DNA of 64,000 nt from Paenibacillus sp. SYP-B4298 (lineage in GTDB: Bacteria > Bacillota > Bacilli > Paenibacillales > Paenibacillaceae). Numbering within the stretch: the first letter of the stretch is position 1; every line of letters starts with the position of its first letter. Where the stretch lies: contig NZ_CP115484.1 in assembly GCF_027627475.1 (NCBI RefSeq), positions 6,118,501 to 6,182,500 on the forward strand, read 5' to 3'. The position numbers were made by a program, and so were the translations under genes. A model generated the notes under the pieces. That model worked only from the letters and a program-made list of their open reading frames with translations, was not told the origin of the DNA and ran no database searches. Of the stretch, positions 25,705-36,003 are shown one piece after another.

Positions 25705-27484
25705 GTAAGCCTCCTCCTTCACCACCCGGATGCATCGGGAACACCAGTGTGATGGCGCTCCATTCCGGTTCTATATATTGAATGGACATCTGAAAATCGT
25801 CTCCATAGATCAGCTTCAGCCGCGTGGATACATTGTATAAGCCGATGCCGCTCCCCATGTTGTCGGTCTTGTCTGCACCGTATTCGTGAGGCTGACAAGC
25901 CAGCCGCTGCTCCAGCTCGGCAATCGTCTGACTGGATAGGGGAGCGCCGTTGTTTTTTACAGTCAGGATCAGCTTGTTATCCCTCGTCTTGATCTGGATG
26001 ACGACGCGGCCTCCCTTTCGGGCGAAACCATGCTTGTACGCATTCTCGATGATGGGTTGCAGAATCAGCCTGGGGACGGTCGCATCCAGCAGCTTCGGAT
26101 CAACATCCATCTCGTAAGTAGTGGGGTGCCGCATGGCAAATCGCATCAATTCTATATATTGCTTGGCCGATTCGATCTCCTGACCAAGCGTGACGAACTC
26201 GCCGTGACGGGTGAAGCTGGAGCGCAAGAGAGCGGCTAGCGCGGCGAGCAGCTTCGCATTATCCTCATCCTTCTGGAGCAGCAGGCGCATTCGGATTGAA
26301 GTGAGCACATTGAAGAGGAAATGGGGATGAAGCTGCGCCTGCAGCATGGCAATCTCCGCTCTTCGTTTCAGCTCTTGCTCGGTTCTGAACTCCTGCATCG
26401 TCTGTTCGATACGGTCCAGCATATGGTCGAAGGAACGCCCGAGACTTCCGACTTCGTCATTGCCCCTGATGTTGGAGCGAATGGTCAGATTGCCAGCTTC
26501 GATCTGACGGGCAGCCTTGCCCAGTGTCTGGATCGGCCGGGTGAAGCGGCGAAGCAGATAAGTCAGCGCCATCAGGAAGACGATTGCAAACACACTCTGA
26601 ATGAGCAGTCCTGACCGGGATAAGCCATTAAGTCGCCCGGTCAATTGCTCATAGGGCGCCAGACTTACCAAAGACCAATCGCCGAACGCTAACGGCAAGG
26701 AGATGAATAACTGGTTCGCGTCGCCAACACGAAGAATAGCTGTGGAACGCAAATCTGCGATGGGCAGGATGGATTCAATTGACGAACCGATCTGCTGTGG
26801 ATCACGGTTAGAGAGGATCGTGTGATCCGCTCCAAGCACGAAGACGTCCTCCTCCAGCTCCTGAAAACGATCTCGAATCGCCGCTTCTGTTCTGCTGACG
26901 ATCAAGTATGCGAAGGGTGGCTTGCTGTTGCTCTCCCGCAATGCCCGGGCGGCGATAAACACATACGGCAGATCAGCCCGCTCTGAGGCGAGATAGTTAG
27001 CCTCGCCACCCACAAATAACGTATCGTAGCCTGACAATTGGTCAAGACGCGCGAACCAGTCGCGCGTCTTGAACTCGACTGGATTGAAGTCGTAGAACGA
27101 ATAATCCGAGTATGCTCTGCCATCATTATCAAGCAGCGTAATCCGCAGATCGCGCGTCTCCCCGGCCACTTGCTCCAGTCGGGTTGTCAACTGGCGGCCT
27201 GCCACCGGATTCGTCTTGGCCTCCTCCAGCAGGTTTTTGATCTCGGGGTCAAAATGGACGAAGTTGGCTACGGACACCATCTCCGTCAATATCGCGTCAA
27301 TCTGCGATTGCACCATAAGTAGAGATTGCTTGGCTTTGTCCAGTGTATGTTCACGAATAATCAGCTTCGAATAATGGTTGGTGCTCAAGATCATGCCGAT
27401 TGTCGGCAGCACCAGGCAAGCGATCGAGGTGATGATTAGTTTTTGGCGGAAGGTTAGCCGCTTGAATGGCAGTTCGATACGCAT
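25697..27484 (-). CDS. YesM-type sensor histidine kinase
   Basis: A 595-residue membrane kinase. TM1 is at residues 16-36, then a large extracellular Cache-like sensor domain (to about 290), TM2 (SGLLIQSVFAIVFLMALTYL) and HAMP (RPIQTLGKAARQIEAGNLT). The His_kinase motif LHPHFLFNVLTSIR carries the phosphorylated His, and the ATPase shows IENAYKHGF and GSGIGLYN. It is first in a two-gene operon with the YesN-type regulator. The extracellular domain presumably detects a glucuronide or oligouronide, or its binding protein. The ATG at 27484 has GAGGGAGGAG upstream. Confidence 0.92.
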   Translation of the reverse strand: MRIELPFKRLTFRQKLIITSIACLVLPTIGMILSTNHYSKLIIREHTLDKAKQSLLMVQSQIDAILTEMVSVANFVHFDPEIKNLLEEAKTNPVAGRQLTTRLEQVAGETRDLRITLLDNDGRAYSDYSFYDFNPVEFKTRDWFARLDQLSGYDTLFVGGEANYLASERADLPYVFIAARALRESNSKPPFAYLIVSRTEAAIRDRFQELEEDVFVLGADHTILSNRDPQQIGSSIESILPIADLRSTAILRVGDANQLFISLPLAFGDWSLVSLAPYEQLTGRLNGLSRSGLLIQSVFAIVFLMALTYLLRRFTRPIQTLGKAARQIEAGNLTIRSNIRGNDEVGSLGRSFDHMLDRIEQTMQEFRTEQELKRRAEIAMLQAQLHPHFLFNVLTSIRMRLLLQKDEDNAKLLAALAALLRSSFTRHGEFVTLGQEIESAKQYIELMRFAMRHPTTYEMDVDPKLLDATVPRLILQPIIENAYKHGFARKGGRVVIQIKTRDNKLILTVKNNGAPLSSQTIAELEQRLACQPHEYGADKTDNMGSGIGLYNVSTRLKLIYGDDFQMSIQYIEPEWSAITLVFPMHPGGEGGGLHV

Positions 27485-27544
27485 GCCTTACTCCTCCCTC
27501 GTTTGTTTTTTATTATCGTAAGTCATTTTGAAGCAAGACTCATC

Positions 27545-27575
27545 CAATATTTTTTTCATTTGAGAAAAAATATTG
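27545..27575. repeat. AT-rich inverted repeat in the divergent glucuronide promoter region
   Basis: Arms CAATATTTTTTTC (27545-27557) and GAAAAAATATTG (27564-27575) surround a 6-nt loop, between yesM and the importer genes. It is a candidate regulator-binding site. Confidence 0.5.
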
Positions 27576-27633
27576 TCATGTTTTCTTTTGAAGATAGAAA
27601 AAATCGTTTCATGTATATCGGAAAATTACTTTC

Positions 27634-27639
27634 TATAAT
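27634..27639 (+). promoter_or_regulatory. -10 of the glucuronide operon promoter
   Basis: A perfect TATAAT lies 32 bp before the permease start. No convincing -35 is visible, consistent with a promoter that needs the YesN-type activator. Confidence 0.45.
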
Positions 27640-27670
27640 GAAGATAACAATAAATAAAGAGGTGAGGGAC

Positions 27671-28603
27671 ATGGCGCACGCTTCCTCGCAGGCAGCGCAA
27701 CAGCCGCTTGCAAAAAAACGGCGCAAGCAAGCTCTATATGACACCATAGCCGGCTATCTATTTATCGGGCCGATGTTGATCCTGACAACGATGCTCGTCA
27801 TTATTCCGATTGTGTTGTCCGGGGTCATCAGCTTTTCCGACTGGAATTTCATCGCGGGGCTTGAGAGACTACGGTTCATCGGCTTCGACAACTATGTGAA
27901 GCTGTTTCAGGACGAATCCTTCCATCGTTCGCTGATGAACAACATCATCATGATTGTCACCGTGCCGGTGACGATGTTTCTCGCACTCGTGCTGGCGGTG
28001 CTGATTGACAAGGCGACCTATTTCAAAACATTGTTCAAGGTCATTTACTTCATGCCATTCATCTCGAGCTTTGTCGCGATTGCCTTGCTGTGGCGGGTGC
28101 TCTACCATCCGACGAACGGTCCGATCAATAACTTCCTGCGCGCGATCGGTATCGACAATCCGCCAATGTGGCTGGCAGACCCCAATTATGCGCTCCTGTC
28201 GGTCATGATTATTATGGTGTGGACGTCGCTCGGGTTTAGTCTAGTTATCTATATGGCTGGCTTGCAGGGAATTCCCAAAGATCTGTATGAAGCGGCCGAT
28301 GTCGATGGGGCGTCGCTGCTTCGACAATTTTTTAGCATTACAATTCCAATGCTGACGCCCACAACCTTTTTCTTGCTCATTACTGGTGTCGTCGGCTCGT
28401 TTAAGGTGTTCGATCTGATCATGGTGCTGACCGGCGGCGGACCGGCTGGATCGACCTCCGTTATCGTCTTCTATCTGTACGAGGTTGCATTTATTAATCT
28501 GGAATCTGGCTACGCTTCGGCTATGGGCATCGTCCTGCTGCTTCTCATCTTGCTGTTGACGCTGATTCAGTGGGTCGGGCAGAAGAAGTGGGTCAATTAT
28601 TAA
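27671..28603 (+). CDS. Sugar ABC transporter permease (MalF/UgpA type)
   Basis: A 310-residue permease with six transmembrane helices and the EAA loop (YEAADVDGASLLRQFFSITI) that docks onto the ATPase. The N-terminus (AKKRRKQALYDTIAGYLFIGP) is typical of CUT1 family subunits. The frame runs upstream to 27503, but the ATG at 27671 follows GAGGTGAGG and gives the expected length. It is first gene of permease-permease-binding protein-beta-glucuronidase. No ATP-binding subunit is encoded here, so a shared MsmX-like ATPase elsewhere is expected. Confidence 0.93.
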   Translation: MAHASSQAAQQPLAKKRRKQALYDTIAGYLFIGPMLILTTMLVIIPIVLSGVISFSDWNFIAGLERLRFIGFDNYVKLFQDESFHRSLMNNIIMIVTVPVTMFLALVLAVLIDKATYFKTLFKVIYFMPFISSFVAIALLWRVLYHPTNGPINNFLRAIGIDNPPMWLADPNYALLSVMIIMVWTSLGFSLVIYMAGLQGIPKDLYEAADVDGASLLRQFFSITIPMLTPTTFFLLITGVVGSFKVFDLIMVLTGGGPAGSTSVIVFYLYEVAFINLESGYASAMGIVLLLLILLLTLIQWVGQKKWVNY

Positions 28604-28618
28604 GGGGGGAAGACATAC

Positions 28619-29449
28619 ATGTATGCAATCAGGCCTAGCCGTGTTTTGGTCACATTATTGATGGGAGCGGCGGGCATAGTGTTTATCTTGCCCTTCCTAT
28701 GGATGATATCTGCATCATTCAAGCCCGAGCTGGATGTCATGTCCTATCCGATTCAGTGGATACCCAAGCGCTGGAATGCGGTAGAGAACTATACGCAGGT
28801 ATGGGCGGGGGCGGTTCCATTTGCGCTCTACTATTGGAACAGCATCAAGGTGACGCTGATGTCCACGGCGCTCTCTCTCATCGTATCAGCGATGGCCGCT
28901 TACGGATTCTCCAAGATCGAGTTCAAGGGTCGGGATGCACTATTTCTGCTGGTGCTCTCCACCTTTATGATTCCGACGCAAGCGATTCTCGTGCCGCAGT
29001 TTATCATGTATCGCTGGATGGGATTATTCGATAGCCATCTTGGACTTGTGCTGCTTGCAGCATCGAGTGTTCTTGGTACCTTTTTGCTTCGCCAGTTCTT
29101 CATGGGTGTGCATCAGGAGATCATCGAGTCGGCGCGGATCGACGGTGCAGGGCACGGGATGATCTTTGCACGAATCGCCTTGCCACTGGTGCAGCCGGCG
29201 CTGGCGACCTATATGATCCTACGTTTTATATGGACCTGGAACGATTACCAGAATCCGCTTATTTTCCTTCGTTCTGAATCGTTGTTCACCTTGCAGCTAG
29301 GCATTCGCAGGTTTGCAGATTTCAGCGGGGAATTTTACTCGCTGATGATGGCTGGCGCAGTATCTGCCATCTTGCCATTGTTGATCATCTTCATCGTAGG
29401 CCAGAAGCAAGTTATCGAAGGCGTGGCCTCAGGAAGTGTCAAAGGATAA
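28619..29449 (+). CDS. Sugar ABC transporter permease (MalG/UgpE type)
   Basis: A 276-residue CUT1 permease with six transmembrane segments, LPFLWMISASFKP near the N-terminus and the EAA loop IIESARIDGAGHGMIFARIALP. It starts 15 bp after the first permease with GGGGGAAG as ribosome binding site. The two permeases form the heterodimeric channel of the putative glucuronide importer. Confidence 0.93.
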   Translation: MYAIRPSRVLVTLLMGAAGIVFILPFLWMISASFKPELDVMSYPIQWIPKRWNAVENYTQVWAGAVPFALYYWNSIKVTLMSTALSLIVSAMAAYGFSKIEFKGRDALFLLVLSTFMIPTQAILVPQFIMYRWMGLFDSHLGLVLLAASSVLGTFLLRQFFMGVHQEIIESARIDGAGHGMIFARIALPLVQPALATYMILRFIWTWNDYQNPLIFLRSESLFTLQLGIRRFADFSGEFYSLMMAGAVSAILPLLIIFIVGQKQVIEGVASGSVKG

Positions 29450-29477
29450 ACTATCTAGATCTAGAGGGGGAACTGAT

Positions 29478-30824
29478 ATGATCAGAATCAATCGCAGAAG
29501 CTTGGCCGCGTCGCTCATCATCACAACGATGCTGGTGGCTGGCTGCTCTTCCGGCAACACAGACAGTAAGCCGAGCACGGGTGAGCAAGGCTCGTCCAAC
29601 GAACAGGTGACGATCAAGCTGCACAACTGGTACGCGAAGAAGACGGACAACTGGGATGTCGTCATCGAGGCATTTGAGAAGAAGTACCCGAATATTAAAG
29701 TGGAGTTCAACTCCGCAGAGGATAACAATTCGAACGAGTACTATAAGAAGCTCGATCTGGCAGCAGCCAGCGGGGATGAGCTCGATGTCATCATGTTCAG
29801 TAATATGACGTTCCTGTCGCAGCGCGTCGATCTGGGCATGGTTGAGCCGCTCGATGACTATCTGGCGAAGGATAATATCAACCTCACTGAGGAATATACT
29901 GCGGATACTCGCATTGACGGCAAGGCCTACGGACTGCCGGGCAAATCCTCTCAATCATTTGTCATCTTCAATGAGGAGCATCTGAAAGAGAGCGGTCTGG
30001 AGCTGCCGAAGGATTGGACGTGGGATGAATTCATGGATTATGCCAAGGCGCTTACCAAAACGGAAGGCGGCAAAACCCGCTATGGCACATATTTTCATAG
30101 CTGGCCTGCCTTCGCATACTTCATCCAGAACTTTGGCCGCGCAGAGAACGCGAACCTGACGACCGACGACGGTACAACCGCGAATATCGACAATCCCTAT
30201 GTCCGCAAGACGCTTGAGCTGCGTCTGCGCGGCGAAGCCGAAGGCTCGGCAACGCCATACGCTGAAATAGTCAGTCAGAAGCTTAATTACCGTCCACAGT
30301 ACTTCAACCAGGATACAAGCATGCTGGCGATGGGATCGTTCCTCGTACCGGAGCTGGGCGGCACCGATACCGTGCCTGCTACATTCCGCACCGTGTTTGC
30401 TCCGCTGCCGAAGCTTAACGCAGGGGATGAGATCGCATCGAACGTCGGCAGCGATGTACTGTCCGTGTATAGCAAGTCGAAGCATAAAGACGAAGCGTAT
30501 ACGTTCATCCGTTGGTTCTCGACCGAAGGGATCGTCTTGCAGGGCAAAGCGTTCCCATCCTGGAAGAACGCCGATCTGAACCAAGTCGTTGATGCGATGG
30601 TCGCCGGCACCAAAACACCGGAAATGATCGACAAGGAATCGCTGCTATATGTTCTGAACCATACGAAGGCGAACAGTGCCAAGGTTGCAGTGCCTTACCA
30701 TGCAGAGCTGGAGAAGATCTTCATGGAAGAGTTCGATCGGATGATGCTCTCCGGTCAAGCTCTGGATACGACCGTGCAGAACGCACAGACCTGCATCCAA
30801 AAAGTAATTGATTCCAAATCCTAA
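29478..30824 (+). CDS. Sugar ABC transporter substrate-binding lipoprotein
   Basis: A 448-residue extracellular binding protein of the CUT1 class. The lipoprotein signal ends in LVAGC (Cys23), so it is lipid-anchored to the membrane outer face. A Ser/Gly linker and a solute-binding domain (KLHNWYAKKTDNWDVVIEAF, GKAYGLPGKSSQ) follow. The ATG at 29478 follows AGAGGGGG; the frame upstream is the tail overlap with the permease. It captures the imported sugar. The glucuronide assignment comes only from the next gene, beta-glucuronidase. Confidence 0.92.
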   Translation: MIRINRRSLAASLIITTMLVAGCSSGNTDSKPSTGEQGSSNEQVTIKLHNWYAKKTDNWDVVIEAFEKKYPNIKVEFNSAEDNNSNEYYKKLDLAAASGDELDVIMFSNMTFLSQRVDLGMVEPLDDYLAKDNINLTEEYTADTRIDGKAYGLPGKSSQSFVIFNEEHLKESGLELPKDWTWDEFMDYAKALTKTEGGKTRYGTYFHSWPAFAYFIQNFGRAENANLTTDDGTTANIDNPYVRKTLELRLRGEAEGSATPYAEIVSQKLNYRPQYFNQDTSMLAMGSFLVPELGGTDTVPATFRTVFAPLPKLNAGDEIASNVGSDVLSVYSKSKHKDEAYTFIRWFSTEGIVLQGKAFPSWKNADLNQVVDAMVAGTKTPEMIDKESLLYVLNHTKANSAKVAVPYHAELEKIFMEEFDRMMLSGQALDTTVQNAQTCIQKVIDSKS

Positions 30825-30844
30825 TCTAATCTCCTGGTCTTCTC

Positions 30845-30871
30845 ACATCTGCCGCCCGGCGCGGCAGATGT
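30845..30871 (+). terminator. Intercistronic hairpin between binding protein and uidA
   Basis: Perfect arms ACATCTGCCGC (30845-30855) and GCGGCAGATGT (30861-30871) with a 5-nt loop. It lies inside the operon, so it probably stabilises the binding-protein mRNA or lowers read-through into uidA. Confidence 0.7.
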
Positions 30872-30900
30872 TCCATTATATCTGAAGAGGTGAACTAATC

Positions 30901-32697
30901 ATGTTGTATCCGATCCTAACAGAATCCCGCACGGTCATTGATCTAAACGGGGTGTGGAGCTTCAAGCTTGACTCTGGCGTAGGTCTGTCTAACGAGTGGT
31001 ATCTCGAGAAGCTGACCGATACGCTGCCGATGGCGGTGCCGTCTTCCTTCAACGACGCTGGCGTTACCTCTGACATCCGCAATCATGTCGGCTGGGTATG
31101 GTACGAAAAGGAATTTACGGTACCGGCTCTGCTGCTGCCCGAGCGGATCGTGCTGCGCTTCGGCTCGGCCACGCACCAGGCCAAGGTCTATGTTAACGGC
31201 GAACTGGCCGTCGAGCATACAGGCGGGTTTACGCCGTTCGAGGCGGAGATCAACGCGCTGCTGCGTCCGGGCAGCAACCGGGTGACAGTCGCAGTCAATA
31301 ACATCCTGGATGAAACGACGCTTCCTGTCGGAAAGCTGGTCGAACGGGAAGTGGAGGGTCTGGGCAAGCTGACACGCAATCCGCCGAACTTCGACTTCTT
31401 CAACTATGCCGGTCTGCATCGTCCGGTTAAAATCTATACGACTCCACGCACCTATGTGCAGGACATTACGCTCGTTCCGAGATTGGATGGTCAGGCGGCG
31501 CATGTTGCCTATAGCGTCGACTGTGTCGGCGAAGGCGATGTGACGATTGCCGTCATTGATGAGAGCGGTCGCACCGTCGCCGTAGCGAGCGGCAGCGAGG
31601 GTATGCTGACCATCCCTGATGCCCAGCGCTGGGAGCCTCTACAAGCGTACTTGTACACCTTCCGGGTGGAGCTTAGTGACGGGGCGACGCCAGTGGACGT
31701 CTATGAGCTGCCGCTGGGCATCCGTTCGGTCGAGGTTCGCGGCGGTCAGTTCCTTATTAACGGCAAGCCGTTTTATTTCAAGGGCTTCGGCAAGCATGAG
31801 GATACAGCGATTCACGGCCGGGGCCTGAATGAGCCTGCCAATGTCATGGATTTTCAACTGATGAAATGGATGAACGCCAACTCCTTCCGCACCTCGCATT
31901 ACCCGTATTCAGAGGAGATCATGCGACTGGCGGATCGGGAGGGCTTCGTCGTCATCGATGAGGTTGCTGCCGTCGGCTTACATCTGAATTTTATTGCGAC
32001 CCTTCACGGCAGAGCTACTCGGAAGACCTGGGAGGAGATCCAGACAGCGGACGCCCACCGGACGGCCATCCGTGAGCTGATCGCGCGCGACAAAAATCAT
32101 GCCTGTGTCGTCATGTGGTCGATCGCTAACGAGCCAGCGGCCGATGAGGAGGGGGCAGACCGTTACTTCGAGCCGCTCGTCGAGCTCACCAAGTCGCTGG
32201 ACCCGCAGCATCGCCCGGTCACGATCGTCACCATGGTAGGCAAAGGCCCATCGCATTGCAAGGTGGCCCCGCTTATCGATGTGCTGTGTCTTAACCGATA
32301 CTACGGCTGGTACGTGGAGGCCGGGGAGTGGGAGGTAGCCTCGCTCAAGCTGACGGCAGAGCTGGAGGAATGGCAGCGTCTGTTCCCGGATAAGCCGATA
32401 GCGATGACGGAATACGGAGCGGATACGATTGCTGGCTTCCATGATGTGGACCCGGTCATGTTCACCGAGGAGTATCAGGTGCGTTACCTCGAAGCGAACC
32501 ATCGGAGCTTCGACCGATGCCGCAACTTTGTCGGCGAGCATGTCTGGAACTTCGCGGACTTCAACACGAGCCAGGGTGTCATCCGGGTACAAGGTAATAA
32601 GAAGGGCATCTTCACCCGCGATCGCAAGCCCAAGGCGGCTGCACATGAGCTGCGGAAGCGGTGGGCTGACATTCCTGACTTTAACTACAAATCATAG
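30901..32697 (+). CDS. uidA: Beta-glucuronidase (GH2)
   Basis: A 598-residue GH2 enzyme very like E. coli UidA over its whole length. The general acid/base is Glu411 in WSIANEPA and the nucleophile is Glu504 in MTEYGADT. The glucuronate-recognising N-x-K motif is Asn566-Lys-Lys568, the same numbering I recall for the E. coli enzyme. [12 protein letters not shown] and VWNFADF are also conserved. It hydrolyses beta-D-glucuronides in the cytoplasm. The segment after VGLHLNF, where the active-site loop 1 of gut enzymes lies, is several residues shorter than in E. coli. The start has GAGGTG upstream. It is last gene of the importer operon. Confidence 0.95.
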   Translation: MLYPILTESRTVIDLNGVWSFKLDSGVGLSNEWYLEKLTDTLPMAVPSSFNDAGVTSDIRNHVGWVWYEKEFTVPALLLPERIVLRFGSATHQAKVYVNGELAVEHTGGFTPFEAEINALLRPGSNRVTVAVNNILDETTLPVGKLVEREVEGLGKLTRNPPNFDFFNYAGLHRPVKIYTTPRTYVQDITLVPRLDGQAAHVAYSVDCVGEGDVTIAVIDESGRTVAVASGSEGMLTIPDAQRWEPLQAYLYTFRVELSDGATPVDVYELPLGIRSVEVRGGQFLINGKPFYFKGFGKHEDTAIHGRGLNEPANVMDFQLMKWMNANSFRTSHYPYSEEIMRLADREGFVVIDEVAAVGLHLNFIATLHGRATRKTWEEIQTADAHRTAIRELIARDKNHACVVMWSIANEPAADEEGADRYFEPLVELTKSLDPQHRPVTIVTMVGKGPSHCKVAPLIDVLCLNRYYGWYVEAGEWEVASLKLTAELEEWQRLFPDKPIAMTEYGADTIAGFHDVDPVMFTEEYQVRYLEANHRSFDRCRNFVGEHVWNFADFNTSQGVIRVQGNKKGIFTRDRKPKAAAHELRKRWADIPDFNYKS

Positions 32698-32706
32698 CCC
32701 CTTAGA

Positions 32707-32747
32707 GCAACAGCCCCGCGAGCGTAACGTCTCGATGGGGCTGTTGC
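32707..32747 (+). terminator. Terminator after uidA
   Basis: Perfect 11-bp arms GCAACAGCCCC (32707-32717) and GGGGCTGTTGC (32737-32747). The 3' flank is only weakly T-rich. Confidence 0.7.
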
Positions 32748-32956
32748 GCGTTCGTCTTGGTCATCCAGGCTCGGATCTGTTGCCCGATTATAACCCGGAT
32801 CATATCGTTCTCCAGATTGGCGATCTATACCATGATTCGAGTGTGCTGCGGCATGTCCCATCTATCAGCCGGGACCCTAGGGACATTTCACTATATTTCG
32901 CCTCCATTACTGCCAGCTTTCATCATAATTGTATGTCGAATGCTGCCGCGGCGCGT

Positions 32957-32962
32957 TATAAT
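32957..32962 (+). promoter_or_regulatory. -10 of chemoreceptor promoter
   Basis: TATAAT with TGTCGA at 32934-32939 (17-bp spacing) lies about 70 bp before the chemoreceptor start. The remainder of the 32698-33034 gap beyond the uidA terminator shows no gene. Confidence 0.35.
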
Positions 32963-33034
32963 AGAACGAACGAATCATACGGCATCAGGCGGACAGCATC
33001 ATCTATTAATGATATGAAGCGAGGGCGAGTGGTA

Positions 33035-34756
33035 TTGAAAAGCTTACATTTGCGTATCATGATCGTGTTTTCCTTATTAATTGTACTATCCAGTTCTGTG
33101 ATGGCTTACATCATCTATGCCTCCTCGATGAAGCTGATTACCCAGTCCATCGGAGAACAGGCGCGCAGCATCGCGCAATATGCTGCGGATCAGATTGATT
33201 TGGAGCGGTACCGCGACATTACTCCGAAGACGGGTGAAACACCATATTATACAGAGCTCAGACAACGTTTCAATGAGCTGCGGGAAGCGAATCATCTGAA
33301 ATATCTGTATACGATGGCTGCCAGGGACAACAACGGCCAGCGCGAATACTATTATATTGTTGATGGGATGCCTGTCGGTGCCAAGGGCGACGATGTCTCG
33401 GAGCTGGGCAAGGTCGAGACAGAGGCGATCCCGCTGCTGGAGGAGGCCATTGCCGATCGGCAATCCAAGGTAGGGGAGCTGACCCGCGACGATACCTATG
33501 GAGCTACGGTGAGTGCGTATGTACCGATTGTCGATGCAAACGGGCAGTTGTTAGGCGCGCTAGGCGCGGACTTTGACGCGACCAGCGTCTATGATCTGCT
33601 GGAGAAGAATCGCCGCACGATGCTGCTTGTTGCAAGTGCGATCCTCGTCGTGTCACTGGCGATTATCTATCTGCTATCCAAAATGATCGTCTCTCCGATC
33701 CTGCGGCTGACACGCAGTATGAACACGATCGAGCAGGGCGATCTGACGCCTGTCATCCACGTCAAGGGTAAGGACGAGATCAGCAGGCTCAGCTCGGCCT
33801 TCCGCTCGATGATTCAGGTGCTGCGCTCCATGATTCAATCGATCCATGGCAGCTCCCGGCAACTACGGCAATCGGCAACCTCCATGTCCGCCAGTGCCGA
33901 GACGACGCATGAGGCGAGCGGGAAGATTACTCGACTGCTGCAGGAGGCTGCGGTCAATGCCGAGGCTCAGGCGAAATATAGCAGCGAGACATCACGAGCC
34001 ATCAGCGAGGTAGCGGGCGGAGTCGAGCGGGTCAGCCACACTCTGTCCTTCGTCGCAGAAGCCTCTCAGGAGGCGGCAGAGGTCTCTCAAGCAGGCAATG
34101 GACTCGTGCAGCAGGCGGTGGATAAAATGGAGGAAATCGGACGCTTCTCGCAGATGACGACACATGACATGAATCATCTGGCGGCTCGGTCGGAGGAGGT
34201 AGGCGAGATGGTTGCTGTCATCCGTGACATATCGTCGCAGACCAATCTGCTTGCACTGAACGCGTCGATCGAGGCGGCGCGGGCCGGCGAGCACGGCCGG
34301 GGGTTTACGGTGGTGGCGGAGCAGGTTCGCAAGCTGGCGGAGCAGGCCGATCAATCGGCGGAGCGTATCGGCAGCATGCTTGGATCGATGGTGGACGACA
34401 TCCAGCGGGCAGTGAGCAGTGTCCAGGCGGGAAGCGGCCGGATCGGGGAGGGGCTATCGGCCGTTCAAGCTGCCGGGGAGTCGTTCGCCCGCATACGGCA
34501 CGCCGTGGAGCGTGTTGCCGCGGAGATTCAGGATGTGTCAGCGGTCTCGGAGGAAATCTCCGCCAGCACAGAGGAGGTTGTTGCCTCTGCTGCGGAGATG
34601 GAGGGGCTGTCGCGGCATAATTCAGATCATTTCGGCGGGATCGCCGAGGCGGCCGAGCAGCAGCTTGGCACGGTGGAGCAGATGAAGGAGGCGGCGGTCA
34701 GACTGGAGGAGATGTCAGGCGAGCTTGAACGGCTGGCAGGCCGCTTTCGCATCTGA
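33035..34756 (+). CDS. Methyl-accepting chemotaxis protein with Cache-like sensor
   Basis: About 573 residues. TM1 is near the N-terminus ([20 protein letters not shown]). An extracellular Cache-like domain spans about residues 30-190, with TM2 at [19 protein letters not shown] and HAMP at [22 protein letters not shown]. The signalling domain tip reads [28 protein letters not shown]. The frame is open from 32429 through the uidA 3' end, which is not meaningful. TTG at 33035 has GAGGG nine bases before it, while the ATG at 33014 lacks a ribosome binding site; the start remains uncertain. Its position just after the glucuronide operon may mean a sugar attractant, but it has its own promoter. 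Confidence 0.88.
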   Translation: MKSLHLRIMIVFSLLIVLSSSVMAYIIYASSMKLITQSIGEQARSIAQYAADQIDLERYRDITPKTGETPYYTELRQRFNELREANHLKYLYTMAARDNNGQREYYYIVDGMPVGAKGDDVSELGKVETEAIPLLEEAIADRQSKVGELTRDDTYGATVSAYVPIVDANGQLLGALGADFDATSVYDLLEKNRRTMLLVASAILVVSLAIIYLLSKMIVSPILRLTRSMNTIEQGDLTPVIHVKGKDEISRLSSAFRSMIQVLRSMIQSIHGSSRQLRQSATSMSASAETTHEASGKITRLLQEAAVNAEAQAKYSSETSRAISEVAGGVERVSHTLSFVAEASQEAAEVSQAGNGLVQQAVDKMEEIGRFSQMTTHDMNHLAARSEEVGEMVAVIRDISSQTNLLALNASIEAARAGEHGRGFTVVAEQVRKLAEQADQSAERIGSMLGSMVDDIQRAVSSVQAGSGRIGEGLSAVQAAGESFARIRHAVERVAAEIQDVSAVSEEISASTEEVVASAAEMEGLSRHNSDHFGGIAEAAEQQLGTVEQMKEAAVRLEEMSGELERLAGRFRI

Positions 34757-34773
34757 CCCTGTATGCCTAAGAA

Positions 34774-34824
34774 AGAACCGGGAGGGACAGAGCGGCGAAA
34801 GCCGACACTGCCCCTCCCGGTTCT
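34774..34824. terminator. Bidirectional terminator
   Basis: Perfect 13-bp arms (34774-34786 and 34812-34824) with an inner CGGC-GAAA-GCCG hairpin, between convergent chemoreceptor and HD-GYP genes. Confidence 0.75.
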
Positions 34825-34825
34825 G

Positions 34826-35815
34826 CTACGTGGAGGATGGTTCCATAATGGATAGAAAGGATGCGATGAGCTCAGGGTCGAAGGCTTTACCTCTCTGTTC
34901 GATCAAGTAGGCGAGTGCTTTCTCTCTAGGCCAGATTTCCTTATAGGCTCTGCGGGAGGTGAGAGCGTCATATACATCCACCACGCTTACGATTCGGGCT
35001 TCGAGCGGAATGCTGGTTCCTTTGAGGCCGTGCGGGTAGCCGCTGCCATTCCATTTTTCATGATGATGCAAAATAATGTTACGGGTGACAGCCAATTCAT
35101 TCTTGAAGAAGCTGTCATTCAGCTCGCTATGAATCTTCTCCAAAATATCGACACCGATTAGCGGGTGCATCTCAACAATCTGCCTCTCATAAGAGGTCAG
35201 AGGGCCAGGCTTGTACAAGATTCCTTCCGGGACGCCGGACTTGCCGATGTCATGCATGATGCTGGCATGAATGATGCTCTGCACATAATCATGGTCGAGC
35301 TCCAGGTTCAGGCGGTCGTTATGGGCGTGGACAAGCCGAGTGGTCAGTTGCTGTACCCGTGTCAGATGCTCCTCAATGGCCGGGTCGCGAATCTCGCAGG
35401 AGATCGCCAGCACCTTGAGCAGTACACCCTGAATGCTGCTGCGTCTCTCCTCCCCGACATATATTCCCTCCCGTAGATGCTCCAGCACGCGGAAGACGCC
35501 AATGTAGTACCATTGCCCCTCCGTATAGTAGGGGGTAATAGAGATGGAAGAATGCCATAGCTGGCCATTACTCTTCTTGTTAATAAATACACCTGACCAG
35601 CCTTGCTTCTGATGCAGTGCCTGGCGCATGCTGTCATAGGTGGCGGCTGATGTATACTGTGTCTTGACAATACTGGCTGGGGAGCCAATGATCTGCTCGC
35701 GTCTGAAGCCTGTGATCCGCTCGTAGATCGGATTGACATCCATGATGCGATGACTCTCATCGGTGATCATGACTGCATCTGTCAGTGCAAGAAAGCTCCG
35801 CAATGTTTCATTCAT
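34826..35815 (-). CDS. PAS domain-HD-GYP phosphodiesterase
   Basis: A 329-residue cytoplasmic protein. The N-terminal PAS domain (FLALTDAVMITDESHRIMDV, ERITGFRREQIIG) is followed by an HD-GYP domain. That domain has metal-binding HDIGKSG, the second cluster IILHHHEKWNGSGYPHGLKG, and DVYDALTSRRAYK. HD-GYP enzymes hydrolyse cyclic di-GMP (or cGAMP) and so influence motility and biofilm. The PAS domain would be the sensor. All recognisable active-site residues are kept, so it should be active. ATG at 35815 (GGAGTAGGG upstream) is chosen over the open frame up to 35914. Confidence 0.88.
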   Translation of the reverse strand: MNETLRSFLALTDAVMITDESHRIMDVNPIYERITGFRREQIIGSPASIVKTQYTSAATYDSMRQALHQKQGWSGVFINKKSNGQLWHSSISITPYYTEGQWYYIGVFRVLEHLREGIYVGEERRSSIQGVLLKVLAISCEIRDPAIEEHLTRVQQLTTRLVHAHNDRLNLELDHDYVQSIIHASIMHDIGKSGVPEGILYKPGPLTSYERQIVEMHPLIGVDILEKIHSELNDSFFKNELAVTRNIILHHHEKWNGSGYPHGLKGTSIPLEARIVSVVDVYDALTSRRAYKEIWPREKALAYLIEQRGKAFDPELIASFLSIMEPSST

Positions 35816-36003
35816 AAACCCTACTCCTGCTTGATTATGTAGTCTGAACTTGATTATAGGATAAGGGAGCGCAATCAGCAAGAAGATATGGAAACAAGTA
35901 GTCGGTGGTTTCATGCAGCGGCGGTCAGAGGAGAGGGACGATTACAGCACGGGCACACTTATGTTATGGTTATGATAGTCATGATGGAATGGAGAGATGC
36001 TTC

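Noticed and set aside
32429-33034. Upstream extension of the chemoreceptor frame into uidA
   Set aside because: The frame happens to stay open through the 3' end of uidA. The true N-terminus is the first transmembrane helix after 33035.
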